From positions 18,303 to 25,181 of the forward strand of contig DIKD01000036.1 of the NCBI GenBank assembly GCA_002421585.1: DNA of 6,879 bases, written 5' to 3'. The notes below the pieces were generated by a model. The model was not told where the DNA came from. It did not search any database and saw nothing but the letters and a program-made list of their open reading frames with translations. Positions within the stretch are counted from its first letter, which is position 1. Each line of letters starts with the position of its first letter. The DNA comes from Dehalococcoidia bacterium UBA5627. GTDB taxonomy: Bacteria > Chloroflexota > Dehalococcoidia > Dehalococcoidales > UBA5627. A program made the translations under genes and the position numbers. Shown here one piece after another: positions 1 to 5,651 of the stretch.

Positions 1-156
1 ATCCAGCTTATTCTTTACAGAAGCCAATTCCGAACGCGCAGCGTTTAACTCTTCATTGTCCCCCAGTTTTTTGACGCATGTATTTAGCATCTTTCTTAAA
101 GAGTCTATTTCGACTTCAATTTCCTGCAGCTGATATAAAACCGATACGTTGTTCAT
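1..156 (-). CDS. Partial CDS: N-terminus of a coiled-coil, probable C4-type zinc-ribbon (CT398/DUF164-like) protein
   Basis: Only the first 52 codons are inside the window; the gene continues past the left edge. Reading back from ATG at 156-154 the frame is open to base 1. The peptide starts MNNVSVLYQLQEIEVEID and continues as a charged, leucine-spaced helix (LRKML, LGDNEELNAARSELASVKNK), which fits a coiled coil. A start of the form L-x-x-LQ-x-(I/L)(D/E)-x-x-ID is typical of the bacterial DUF164/CT398 family: a long antiparallel coiled coil followed by a C-terminal four-cysteine zinc ribbon, biochemical role poorly defined. The zinc ribbon is off-window, so the family call is inference from the N-terminus. 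The only ribosome-site candidate is a weak GTGGG about five bases before ATG. In-frame GTG (165) and TTG (195) starts exist but have no better site. It lies beyond the terminator of the S41 gene, so it is probably separately transcribed. Confidence 0.65.
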   Translation of the reverse strand, partial: MNNVSVLYQLQEIEVEIDSLRKMLNTCVKKLGDNEELNAARSELASVKNKLD

Positions 157-166
157 ATTACCCACT

Positions 167-195
167 ATTTTATAAGGATATGCCAATAATAGCAA
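167..195 (-). promoter_or_regulatory. Candidate promoter of the coiled-coil protein gene
   Basis: On the minus strand TTGCTA (195-190) is separated by 17 bases from TAAAAT (172-167), a fair sigma70/sigmaA-type match. It lies between the upstream terminator and the start codon at 156, where a promoter is needed. The predicted transcript start would be only a few bases before the ATG, so the message would be nearly leaderless. This is pattern matching only. Confidence 0.3.
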
Positions 196-244
196 TCATT
201 TTGAATTTCGTATTGTCACAAGATAAAAAAGCTGCCAAACACCC

Positions 245-281
245 AAAAAATAATCCCCCTATCCTTTGGGATAAGAGGATT
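245..281 (-). terminator. Rho-independent terminator of the S41 protease gene
   Basis: On the minus strand AATCCTCTTATCC (281-269), loop CAAA and GGATAGGGGGATT (264-252) form a 13-pair stem with two G·U wobbles, followed after one A by six T (250-245). It starts about 23 bases after the TAG stop of the protease gene. The two wobbles pair only in the minus-strand RNA; on the plus strand they become C·A mismatches, so the structure points to minus-strand termination. Confidence 0.88.
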
Positions 282-303
282 GAAAATAATCATATAATTC
301 TTA

Positions 304-1458
304 CTAACTGACATTACCGTTAAGATAATCGACCGCCCATTGCACCAGCTCGTCCCCTGCCAAATCGGTAATGAAATCAGGGGTAATACCGATACCCTCG
401 ATAAGATTACCATCGGGGGTGTACCACCTGGCGGTTGTCAGGTATAAACCTCCCCCATTAGGGAGTTCAAACATAATATTGACGCTACCCTTTCCGTATG
501 TGGTTGTTCCGGCAATAAGTGCCCTGTCGTGGTCTTGTAATGCACCCGCCAATGCCTCACTGGCGCTGGCACTGTATCTGTTAACCAGTACAACCAGCGG
601 CAGGTCGGTTGTAACGCTTTGTCTGTTGGCATCATACTTCTTTATAGTGTCATCGTTTTCTTTGACTGTTAAAATATTGCCTTCGGAATAAAAACAACTG
701 GTAACATTTAATAATGTACTCAGCATTCCCCCAAGATTATTGCGCAGGTCTAATACAATGCCGGCGGCGCCATCATCTAAAACATCTTTCAGTATCCCAC
801 TGAATTCTTCGTCTGTATCCTCTGAAAACCGGTCGATAGTTATATAGGCGATTTCCCCGATCATTTCAGAATACACACTGGGAATATCAATCTTAGCCCG
901 CATAACGCTAATATCCTTTGTTTGGGAAGCATCAGAATGCAATATTTGCAAATTAACAGAGGTACCTTCCTCGCCGCGCACTCTTACAATCAACTCGGCA
1001 AATGACATACCCTCGGTGGTAACCCCATCGACGGCCAGAATAATATCTCCCTCCAGTAATCCGGCTTGTGAAGCGGGTGAACCCTCATATACACTGACAA
1101 CCACAAATTGTTCTTCAATTAACGAAGCAGTTATTCCGATACCGCTGTAACTTCCGGCAGAGTCTTCAGCGTCCTTTTCATACGCCTCCGGGTCCATGTA
1201 GACTGAATGATTGTCATCAAGGTATTCCAGCATACCTTCGATGGCATACTGGCTCAATAACTCATAATCTATATCATTGTTTTCGACATAGTAAACATTG
1301 ATGTTATTCCAGGCTTCTTCAATACTGGCTAAATAGGGGTCGTCTGTTTGTGGAACATCCTCCTGCCACAACCCCGCATAAAAACCGGCCTGAAAAGACA
1401 CTAACATAGCCAGCACTACTGATAAACTGATTAAAATTATTTTTATTTCTTTAGACAT
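304..1458 (-). CDS. Membrane-anchored C-terminal processing protease (S41 family, PDZ domain)
   Basis: A 384-residue serine protease of the CtpA/CtpB (tail-specific) family, which cleaves exported or membrane-associated proteins near their C-termini outside the cytoplasm. A single hydrophobic segment at residues 6-29 with Lys before it looks like a signal anchor; no clear cleavage site is seen. A helical region (40-95) is followed by a PDZ domain (about 100-185; GIGI, then GSPASQAGLLEGDII) and the S41 core (about 195-375; DLRNNLGG at 237-244, RYSASASEA, YGKGS, ARWYTPDG, IEGIGITPD). Catalytic Ser298 and Lys323 have the standard 25-residue spacing. The position four residues after the Lys, Gln in the Ser-Lys-Gln triad of Bacillus CtpB, is Asn327. 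Length is normal. The ATG at 1458 is supported by AAGAGGT about seven bases upstream. It has its own candidate promoter 137 bases downstream of the degV-type gene and ends at a strong terminator. The substrate cannot be told from the neighbours. Confidence 0.93.
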   Translation of the reverse strand: MSKEIKIILISLSVVLAMLVSFQAGFYAGLWQEDVPQTDDPYLASIEEAWNNINVYYVENNDIDYELLSQYAIEGMLEYLDDNHSVYMDPEAYEKDAEDSAGSYSGIGITASLIEEQFVVVSVYEGSPASQAGLLEGDIILAVDGVTTEGMSFAELIVRVRGEEGTSVNLQILHSDASQTKDISVMRAKIDIPSVYSEMIGEIAYITIDRFSEDTDEEFSGILKDVLDDGAAGIVLDLRNNLGGMLSTLLNVTSCFYSEGNILTVKENDDTIKKYDANRQSVTTDLPLVVLVNRYSASASEALAGALQDHDRALIAGTTTYGKGSVNIMFELPNGGGLYLTTARWYTPDGNLIEGIGITPDFITDLAGDELVQWAVDYLNGNVS

Positions 1459-1531
1459 CGGGCTTACCTCTTATTTGATAAATAGACATTATCGTTTTCG
1501 GGGGCACAATTTAACATATATCGCAAACACG

Positions 1532-1540
1532 ATTTTACCA
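1532..1540 (-). promoter_or_regulatory. Candidate extended -10 promoter of the S41 protease gene
   Basis: On the minus strand TGGTAAAAT (1540-1532) fits the extended -10 form TGnTAtAAT with one mismatch. A recognisable -35 is lacking; TTATCC lies about 18 bases upstream and is poor. A start near 1525 would give a leader of about 65 bases before the ATG at 1458. It sits in the 137-base gap after the DegV gene, so the protease may be transcribed on its own, by read-through, or both. Confidence 0.35.
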
Positions 1541-1595
1541 CATTATGATATAAGAGGATAAGAAAGGCAGTAGCAAAAAATAAATCAAAGTATTA

Positions 1596-2465
1596 CTAAG
1601 CCATATCTTCGAAAACCGCTGCCGGAGCATAAACCACACCTATCATACTGGGACCCGGATGAGCTCCGAGGGCGACAGAGATACTCCCTGTAGGAAGCCA
1701 GGTGCATTTGAATATTTTATCAATCATATCACGTAATACGGCAGCACTTTCGGGATTAAAGGTATGCATTACCTGCACTCTTAATTCGCTGCCCGGTTTA
1801 TGCTGTTTCGAGATTAAATCGGCCACCCCTGCCATAGCTCTTTCAAAGGTGAATGCCTGACCTAACTGAACGTATGTGCCCTTTACCTTCTCAACGCCAA
1901 TAAACGGCTTTATATTCAACACCGAGGCTATAACACCTTTCATATGGCTTATACGTCCGCCGTGTATTAGATACTTTAACTCTTTCAAAGTATAGACGAT
2001 TTCCGTAGAATCCCCGATGCGCTTCAACATATCTAAAACCCTTTCCTTGGGCCAGCCTTTTTTTATCGCTTTCGCCGCCGCTTCTACCTGCCAACCGGAG
2101 GCAACCGAAAGCGTTTTGGTATCAACATGTGTAATGTTGGCTTCGGGGACCATTCCGGCAGCCACCTGCGCCGAATTGAGGGTTCCGCTTAAACCGGAAC
2201 TCATATGTATGGACAGGATATCGGGGTCCTCTTTTGCCAAATTACGGTATAGATTTACGAAATCCCCCGGCGAAGGCTGCGACGTTTTGGGCAGCCCTTT
2301 GCTGCTTATCAACAGCGGGTAAAACTCTTCCGGAGAAATGTCTATCCCGTCACGATAAGTTTTTCCGTCAAGTGTTATGTTAAGTGGTACCACATTAACA
2401 TTAAGTTCTTTCATCTCTTCCTTAGATAAGGAAACATCGGTGCCGCTATCCGTTACAATCTGCAA
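1596..2465 (-). CDS. DegV family protein (fatty-acid-binding, FakB-like)
   Basis: A 289-residue DegV protein. Characterised members (FakB) bind a fatty acid and present it to the kinase FakA, making acyl-phosphate for phospholipid synthesis; they act in the cytoplasm. Visible family motifs, numbered from the start chosen here: IVTDSGTD near the N-terminus, TSQPSPGDF from Thr61 (Thr61 of FakB1 contacts the lipid carboxylate), MSSGLSGTLNSA around 88-99, LKELKYLIHGGRIS around 160-173, LNIKPFI, and AHPGPSMIGVVY with His269. Start: TTG at 2465 follows AGGAGA (2477-2472) by six bases and gives MQIVTDS, the usual DegV beginning. An in-frame TTG at 2498 would add 11 poorly matching residues and would place the ribosome site inside the gene. 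No FakA/DAK2-type kinase gene lies nearby, so the partner must be elsewhere and fatty-acid use is inferred from the family. No terminator is visible after the stop. Confidence 0.93.
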   Translation of the reverse strand: MQIVTDSGTDVSLSKEEMKELNVNVVPLNITLDGKTYRDGIDISPEEFYPLLISSKGLPKTSQPSPGDFVNLYRNLAKEDPDILSIHMSSGLSGTLNSAQVAAGMVPEANITHVDTKTLSVASGWQVEAAAKAIKKGWPKERVLDMLKRIGDSTEIVYTLKELKYLIHGGRISHMKGVIASVLNIKPFIGVEKVKGTYVQLGQAFTFERAMAGVADLISKQHKPGSELRVQVMHTFNPESAAVLRDMIDKIFKCTWLPTGSISVALGAHPGPSMIGVVYAPAAVFEDMA

Positions 2466-2471
2466 ATTATT

Positions 2472-2477
2472 TCTCCT
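2472..2477 (-). promoter_or_regulatory. Ribosome binding site that fixes the TTG start of the DegV gene
   Basis: AGGAGA on the minus strand is followed by six bases (AATAAT) and TTG at 2465-2463. It is the only strong site near the gene's 5' end and agrees with where DegV proteins normally begin, so it decides against the longer reading from 2498. Confidence 0.85.
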
Positions 2478-2568
2478 AATTTTATTGACCAACGACAAAT
2501 CTAAAAGCGAGAAAGTAATTCAGAATATTGTTCGTAGAATTTACTAAGGTGTTATCGGGAAGGTGCAA

Positions 2569-2590
2569 GGGATTCCTATTATGGAAGCCC
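2569..2590 (-). other. Hairpin in the DegV leader
   Basis: On the minus strand GGGCTTCC (2590-2583), loop ATAATA and GGAATCCC (2576-2569) form an 8-position stem with one C·U mismatch. The GGAA of the 3' arm could instead pair with a TTCC further downstream in the leader, so two exclusive folds are possible. No U-run follows, so it is not an intrinsic terminator. Function unknown. Confidence 0.35.
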
Positions 2591-2628
2591 ATCTACAATT
2601 CATTTCTAGACTTCGCTACTCTAACTTA

Positions 2629-2657
2629 ATTTTAACATAGTACAGTCTGTGCAACAA
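2629..2657 (-). promoter_or_regulatory. Candidate promoter of the DegV gene (extended -10)
   Basis: On the minus strand TTGTTG (2657-2652), a 17-base spacer and TAAAAT (2634-2629) preceded by TGT, giving an extended -10. The -35 matches only its first three bases, but spacing and -10 are good. Predicted start near 2622, leaving a long leader of about 157 bases before the TTG start at 2465. Confidence 0.5.
2640..2652. promoter_or_regulatory. Near-perfect palindrome inside the DegV promoter spacer (possible operator)
   Basis: The minus strand reads GCACAG-A-CTGTAC: 6-base arms around one central base, five of six positions complementary. It lies between the candidate -35 and -10, a place where a dimeric repressor would block RNA polymerase. 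No regulator gene adjoins, so the operator role is inference from position and symmetry. Confidence 0.3.
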
Positions 2658-2779
2658 ATATAAGCGGTAATTTCCTGTAAATGAAGGATTTTATAAATTC
2701 AGATTTTAAGTATTTTGTTTTAATTGCGGCAACATACATAAAGATATGGCGCTTGCCCTGATTTTTGCGCAACTAAAAA

Positions 2780-3220
2780 TTATACAGCCAGCAATTCAAA
2801 ACCGGATTTTTTGTCTAAAGTGCGAACAGCAGTCGTTCCCAGTATCTCGTAGATAAATACTTCCCCCACCAGCCACGTATCCACACCCGGCTTCAGACAA
2901 CCGGTAGTGGTTTTTCCGGCTCGCCCCAGTGCGGCGTGCATGTGAACTACCGGTATTCCGTTTTTATCCGGCGCAATCGTTCCCGCACATACAACTTCGT
3001 GCGCCCCATTCAACGGTACAATCAGCGCCTCGGGAGGCATTTCATCTGAATTTCGAGGACCTGAAACTACCTCCCCTCCTCCAATACCACCCACCATTAT
3101 TATCTGACCGACCGAAATACCATTATCCAGGGCAAATTTTTCGATACACACAGGAAGCTTGTCGCCGTCTTCAAGCCTTAAAATAAAAACCCTGCCCATT
3201 TTTCCTTCGGTTGATTTCAT
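2780..3220 (-). CDS. PPC/DUF296 domain protein
   Basis: A 146-residue protein that is almost entirely one PPC domain (plants and prokaryotes conserved, DUF296), the fold also found next to AT-hooks in plant AHL proteins. Bacterial stand-alone members form trimers and can bind metal; their cellular role is not established, although databases often label them DNA-binding. Family signs: GRVFILRLEDGDKLP at the N-terminus, QIIMVGGIGGGEVV, a strand of the EivsLsG type (ALIVPLNGAHEVV), VHMHAALGR with His93 and His95, then TTTGCLKPG and WLVGEVFIYEI. The third metal ligand of many members (His in GGH) is Cys108 here. No AT-hook or signal peptide is present. Start: ATG at 3220 lies six bases after GGAGG; the longer reading from 3304 adds a hydrophobic, non-family stretch of 28 residues and was rejected. 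The gene stands alone, 308 bases from the exporter and 314 from the DegV gene. Confidence 0.9.
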   Translation of the reverse strand: MKSTEGKMGRVFILRLEDGDKLPVCIEKFALDNGISVGQIIMVGGIGGGEVVSGPRNSDEMPPEALIVPLNGAHEVVCAGTIAPDKNGIPVVHMHAALGRAGKTTTGCLKPGVDTWLVGEVFIYEILGTTAVRTLDKKSGFELLAV

Positions 3221-3226
3221 ATCTGG

Positions 3227-3231
3227 CCTCC
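3227..3231 (-). promoter_or_regulatory. Ribosome binding site that fixes the start of the PPC gene
   Basis: GGAGG on the minus strand is six bases before the ATG at 3220-3218. The in-frame ATG at 3304 has no comparable site, and its extra residues do not belong to the PPC domain, so this site decides the start. Confidence 0.85.
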
Positions 3232-3252
3232 GATTAGCAAAGATGTTTCCGT

Positions 3253-3284
3253 AAACTTTAACAATATAGTATTTATATATCAAG
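3253..3284 (-). promoter_or_regulatory. Candidate promoter A of the PPC gene
   Basis: On the minus strand TTGATA is followed after 17 bases by TAAAGT, preceded by TGT (extended -10 form). The predicted start is some 25 bases before the PPC start codon, leaving room for the GGAGG site. In such AT-rich DNA chance matches are common, so the weight is low. Confidence 0.3.
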
Positions 3285-3302
3285 TGTAGTAAACCAACAA
3301 AC

Positions 3303-3308
3303 ATTATA
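3303..3308 (-). promoter_or_regulatory. Candidate promoter B: consensus -10 upstream of the PPC gene
   Basis: A perfect TATAAT (3308-3303) on the minus strand, but no acceptable -35 at the usual distance (TGTACT at best). It would give a leader of about 75 bases. Alternative to, or in addition to, promoter A. Confidence 0.25.
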
Positions 3309-3469
3309 CTTACTTGCGGAGTTTAAGTACACCATTATAGTAATCAGAAGAAAATACAGCCCGTAAATCGATTGAAAGATATAATATATAGCCGATAAAT
3401 ATGACAACAATCCTGAAACAAGAAGGGAAATAACGAAATAATCGCTGTAGGAGGATTTATTAATAGTTG

Positions 3470-3500
3470 TTTGTAAGTAATAAGCCCTGCGTCTTACAAA
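3470..3500. repeat. Inverted repeat TTTGTAAG / CTTACAAA
   Basis: Perfect 8-base arms at 3470-3477 and 3493-3500 enclose a 15-base loop, 29-59 bases after the permease stop on the minus strand. No T-run follows in the direction of transcription, so it does not have terminator form. It could be an RNA stem protecting the 3' end of the exporter message, a protein site, or chance. Confidence 0.4.
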
Positions 3501-3528
3501 GGCCTATTTTTATATATCTATTTTGCTC

Positions 3529-4596
3529 TCAGTTTAATCTGAGTGCCTGATTGCTGAGTTTGCTTACAATGCGGTTAACACCAATCATAATTGCAGCTAC
3601 TATAGCAATCAGAATAATCAGTTCTAACACTATCGCATTGAACCCCAGGCCGTTAATTGTTAAATCGACCACCGGTTTAATAACATAGAAAGTCGGAAAG
3701 ATATATCCTATCCATTGGGGAATCTGCGGGAACATATACACAACAGCCGGCCCGAATAAAAGCAGCCCGCCGAACTTCCACAGAGCAAACAGGGTATTCA
3801 TATCTTTTATATATGCTCCGGCAATTAAACCTAACTGCGAAGCCATTACAGAGCCCAGCCCCATTACCAGTATCAGCGAAAGAATAGACGAATGGAATTG
3901 ACCGCTAATTGCCAGAGTCAATACCCCCATCACAAGCGCCAGCGTTGCTCCTATGGTTCCCTTAGCGGTAAATATTTCACCGATGGTAGCCGGACTGACA
4001 CTTAAAGCTTCCAGAGTATGCTTATTCTTTTCGTTGATTAACGAAGCGGCAGGCAGCATCATTCCGCCGAAGAAAATTGCCGTAAGCACTACCAGCGGCA
4101 ATAACCTATCGTTCCACGGGACTTCCGATACGTCGCCTAAAGCAATTAGCTCGATATTAACAGGTAGTGTCGAGCCGCTCATTTCATGAACGGCATCATT
4201 TACTATCATTCCAATCATAACCCGGTGTTTAATCAGGCTTTCACCCCAGGTATAAGCTTGAATTTCGGCACTACCGGATTGAATCATGTCATTGAAGCCG
4301 GTTGGCAGTATAATTCCCATATCGATTGCCCCGTTTGCCGCTGCGGCTTTCAAACCTTCTTCGCTTTCGTATATGGTAAGAGACAAACTGCTCGAAGATT
4401 GAAGTATTGTTGTCATTTCCGAATCGCCTTTGTCCAATAAGCCTAAAGAGGCGCGGTCATTAAAAATGTTCCCGAATGCCAGATTGAAAAATAATGCCAG
4501 CAGAACCGGTATTACCAGTGACATTACCAGCACGATATCCTTCGGCCCGTAAAAGATTTCGTTTTTTATAAGTGTGCGGACGCGTGTAAAACTCAT
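3529..4596 (-). CDS. ABC-2 type exporter permease, second subunit
   Basis: A 355-residue inner-membrane permease of the ABC-2 superfamily, the last gene of the exporter operon. Layout: TM1 about 20-41, a large extracytoplasmic domain about 42-164, then five more membrane segments (about 165-187, 212-232, 238-261, 270-290, 320-341). INEKNKHTLEALSVSP (187-202) followed by AKG is the conserved cytoplasmic coupling segment after TM2, where the ATPase is expected to dock. Its extracytoplasmic domain has GIILP at 94-98, the same position as GISLP in the preceding permease, so the two are paralogues likely to pair. Its ATG overlaps the TGA of the upstream permease by four bases, and AAGGAGG lies eight bases upstream inside that gene, indicating translational coupling. 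Substrate cannot be deduced; drugs, peptides, lipids or sodium are all handled by relatives. Confidence 0.9.
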   Translation of the reverse strand: MSFTRVRTLIKNEIFYGPKDIVLVMSLVIPVLLALFFNLAFGNIFNDRASLGLLDKGDSEMTTILQSSSSLSLTIYESEEGLKAAAANGAIDMGIILPTGFNDMIQSGSAEIQAYTWGESLIKHRVMIGMIVNDAVHEMSGSTLPVNIELIALGDVSEVPWNDRLLPLVVLTAIFFGGMMLPAASLINEKNKHTLEALSVSPATIGEIFTAKGTIGATLALVMGVLTLAISGQFHSSILSLILVMGLGSVMASQLGLIAGAYIKDMNTLFALWKFGGLLLFGPAVVYMFPQIPQWIGYIFPTFYVIKPVVDLTINGLGFNAIVLELIILIAIVAAIMIGVNRIVSKLSNQALRLN

Positions 4597-5651
4597 TGGT
4601 AGCGCCTCCTTAATGCAGCCATTCCTGCAAATATAACTACCGCAGTGAGCCCTGCCAGAATTGCCAGATTAATTCCGACATCCGACCATCCGGCTCCGTA
4701 GTTAACGACCCGGCTTATGGTATCTGTCAAAAAGTAGGACGGAATGACTTTAGCCCAATCTGAAAGCAGCCCCGGCATTACATTTCCGAACCCCGGAATT
4801 AAAAGGATGATAAATACCAGCATCCCCCACCCCGTAACCGCCATCACATCACGCGATAGAGATGCCAGCAGGAAACCGATACCAACTACCAGCATACTTC
4901 CCAGAAGCAGAGTTGTCAGCATTATCAGCGGCTGATGTTCGAAGCCGTTTGCCAGCAGCAGGAAAAGGATAGCCTGTGCCATAGCCAGCCCGACCCCCAG
5001 TACTCCTTTTGCCATAAATAGGTCTGAGGTTCGCATGGGAGTTACGAATAATGCACGAGCCGTTCCCTGTTCGATTTCCACGCTGATTAAACTTGCCAGT
5101 GTCAGTATTTCCATAAGCAGTATTACAACTGCCAGCAAGGGGCGCATGCGTTCTCTCAGGGATAGTTGAGCGCCCGCCATGTCCGTACCCAGCACCTGCT
5201 GGGAGATGTTGTAATTAATGGATTGTCCTGTTTGTATATAAGCCATCTCCGAAATGAGGGCAACCATGGCATCTCTTATCTCAGTGGGAGTCGATGAAGA
5301 GTAATACAATATAATATCCGGTTTTTCACCTGCCTGCCAAATAGCAATAAGGTTATCAGGCAGGGAGATTCCGACATGGTAATCGCCGTCCAGTACCGCC
5401 TGCCTTAAAACTTCCTCATTGCTAAAATATTCAATATTCAAGCCTTCTTCGCCTGTTATCTGTGAAAATATTCCGGTATTCTCACTTTCATAAACCGCCA
5501 GGTTTAATTCCTCATTTACTTCCGAAGGCATCAGGAAATATATCGCGATGTAAAGGATAAGCCCGACAATTGTTATCAAAAAATAAAAGCGGTTACTTAA
5601 AAACAGGGAGACATCCTTTTTAAGCAGGGCTTTAATAATACGGAAGTTCAT
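4593..5651 (-). CDS. ABC-2 type exporter permease, first subunit
   Basis: A 352-residue ABC-2 permease, partner of the next gene. Layout: TM1 about 22-41, an extracytoplasmic domain of about 130 residues (42-170) containing DGDYHVGISLPDN, then membrane segments near 171-191, 211-236, 241-264, 272-290 and 325-346, ending in a basic tail (ALRRRYQ). The segment SVEIEQGTARALFVTP (190-205) followed by AKG is the conserved cytoplasmic helix after TM2 thought to contact the ATPase. Six segments plus one big loop after TM1 is the layout of the ABC2_membrane_3 / YhgE-like group. The ATG at 5651 overlaps the TGA of the ATPase gene by four bases, with GGAGG eight bases upstream inside that gene. Probably translated by coupling and assembled with the second permease and an ATPase dimer. 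Confidence 0.9.
   Translation of the reverse strand: MNFRIIKALLKKDVSLFLSNRFYFLITIVGLILYIAIYFLMPSEVNEELNLAVYESENTGIFSQITGEEGLNIEYFSNEEVLRQAVLDGDYHVGISLPDNLIAIWQAGEKPDIILYYSSSTPTEIRDAMVALISEMAYIQTGQSINYNISQQVLGTDMAGAQLSLRERMRPLLAVVILLMEILTLASLISVEIEQGTARALFVTPMRTSDLFMAKGVLGVGLAMAQAILFLLLANGFEHQPLIMLTTLLLGSMLVVGIGFLLASLSRDVMAVTGWGMLVFIILLIPGFGNVMPGLLSDWAKVIPSYFLTDTISRVVNYGAGWSDVGINLAILAGLTAVVIFAGMAALRRRYQ

Larger units (their letters stand above)
2466..2779. other. 314-base intergenic region between the PPC and DegV genes
   Basis: AT-rich, with no supportable protein gene. From the high end it holds the PPC gene's downstream DNA with no U-tailed terminator, a promoter at 2629-2657 containing a palindrome, and a leader of about 157 bases running to the DegV start. 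The leader includes a hairpin at 2569-2590. I recognise no known riboswitch or T-box consensus in it. Confidence 0.6.
3221..3528. other. 308-base intergenic region between the exporter operon and the PPC gene
   Basis: Strongly AT-rich. It holds an 8-base inverted repeat just after the permease stop, a 76-codon minus-strand open frame without a good start (3273-3503), and two overlapping promoter candidates for the PPC gene. No U-tailed hairpin follows the permease stop, so an intrinsic terminator for the exporter operon is not visible. Confidence 0.55.

Noticed and set aside
78..691. Plus-strand open frames (78-311, 371-691) and a minus-strand frame (438-635) around the S41 gene
   Set aside because: They overlap the well-supported protease, the terminator or the coiled-coil gene, have no family signature and read as frame shadows.
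271..1559. Shared 10-mer ATAAGAGGAT at 271-280 and 1550-1559 as a repeat family
   Set aside because: Only two short copies in AT-rich intergenic DNA, one being a terminator arm; the second has no hairpin. Chance is enough.
2466..2498. Upstream TTG start (2498) for the DegV protein
   Set aside because: It lacks a ribosome site, adds residues not matching DegV proteins, and puts the strong AGGAGA inside the coding sequence.
2482..2592. 36-codon upstream open frame (MGFHNRNPL...) in the DegV leader
   Set aside because: It ends close before the DegV ribosome site, which is suggestive, but it has no Shine-Dalgarno site and no recognisable codon run of an attenuator peptide.
2728..2757. Inverted repeat GGCAA ... 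TTGCC after the PPC gene as a terminator
   Set aside because: The stem is short with a large loop or bulge, and in the direction of PPC transcription it is followed by CGCAATTAAAAC, not a T-run.
3221..3304. Upstream ATG start (3304) for the PPC protein
   Set aside because: No ribosome site; the extra 28 residues are hydrophobic and AT-driven, whereas GGAGG sits six bases before the ATG at 3220.
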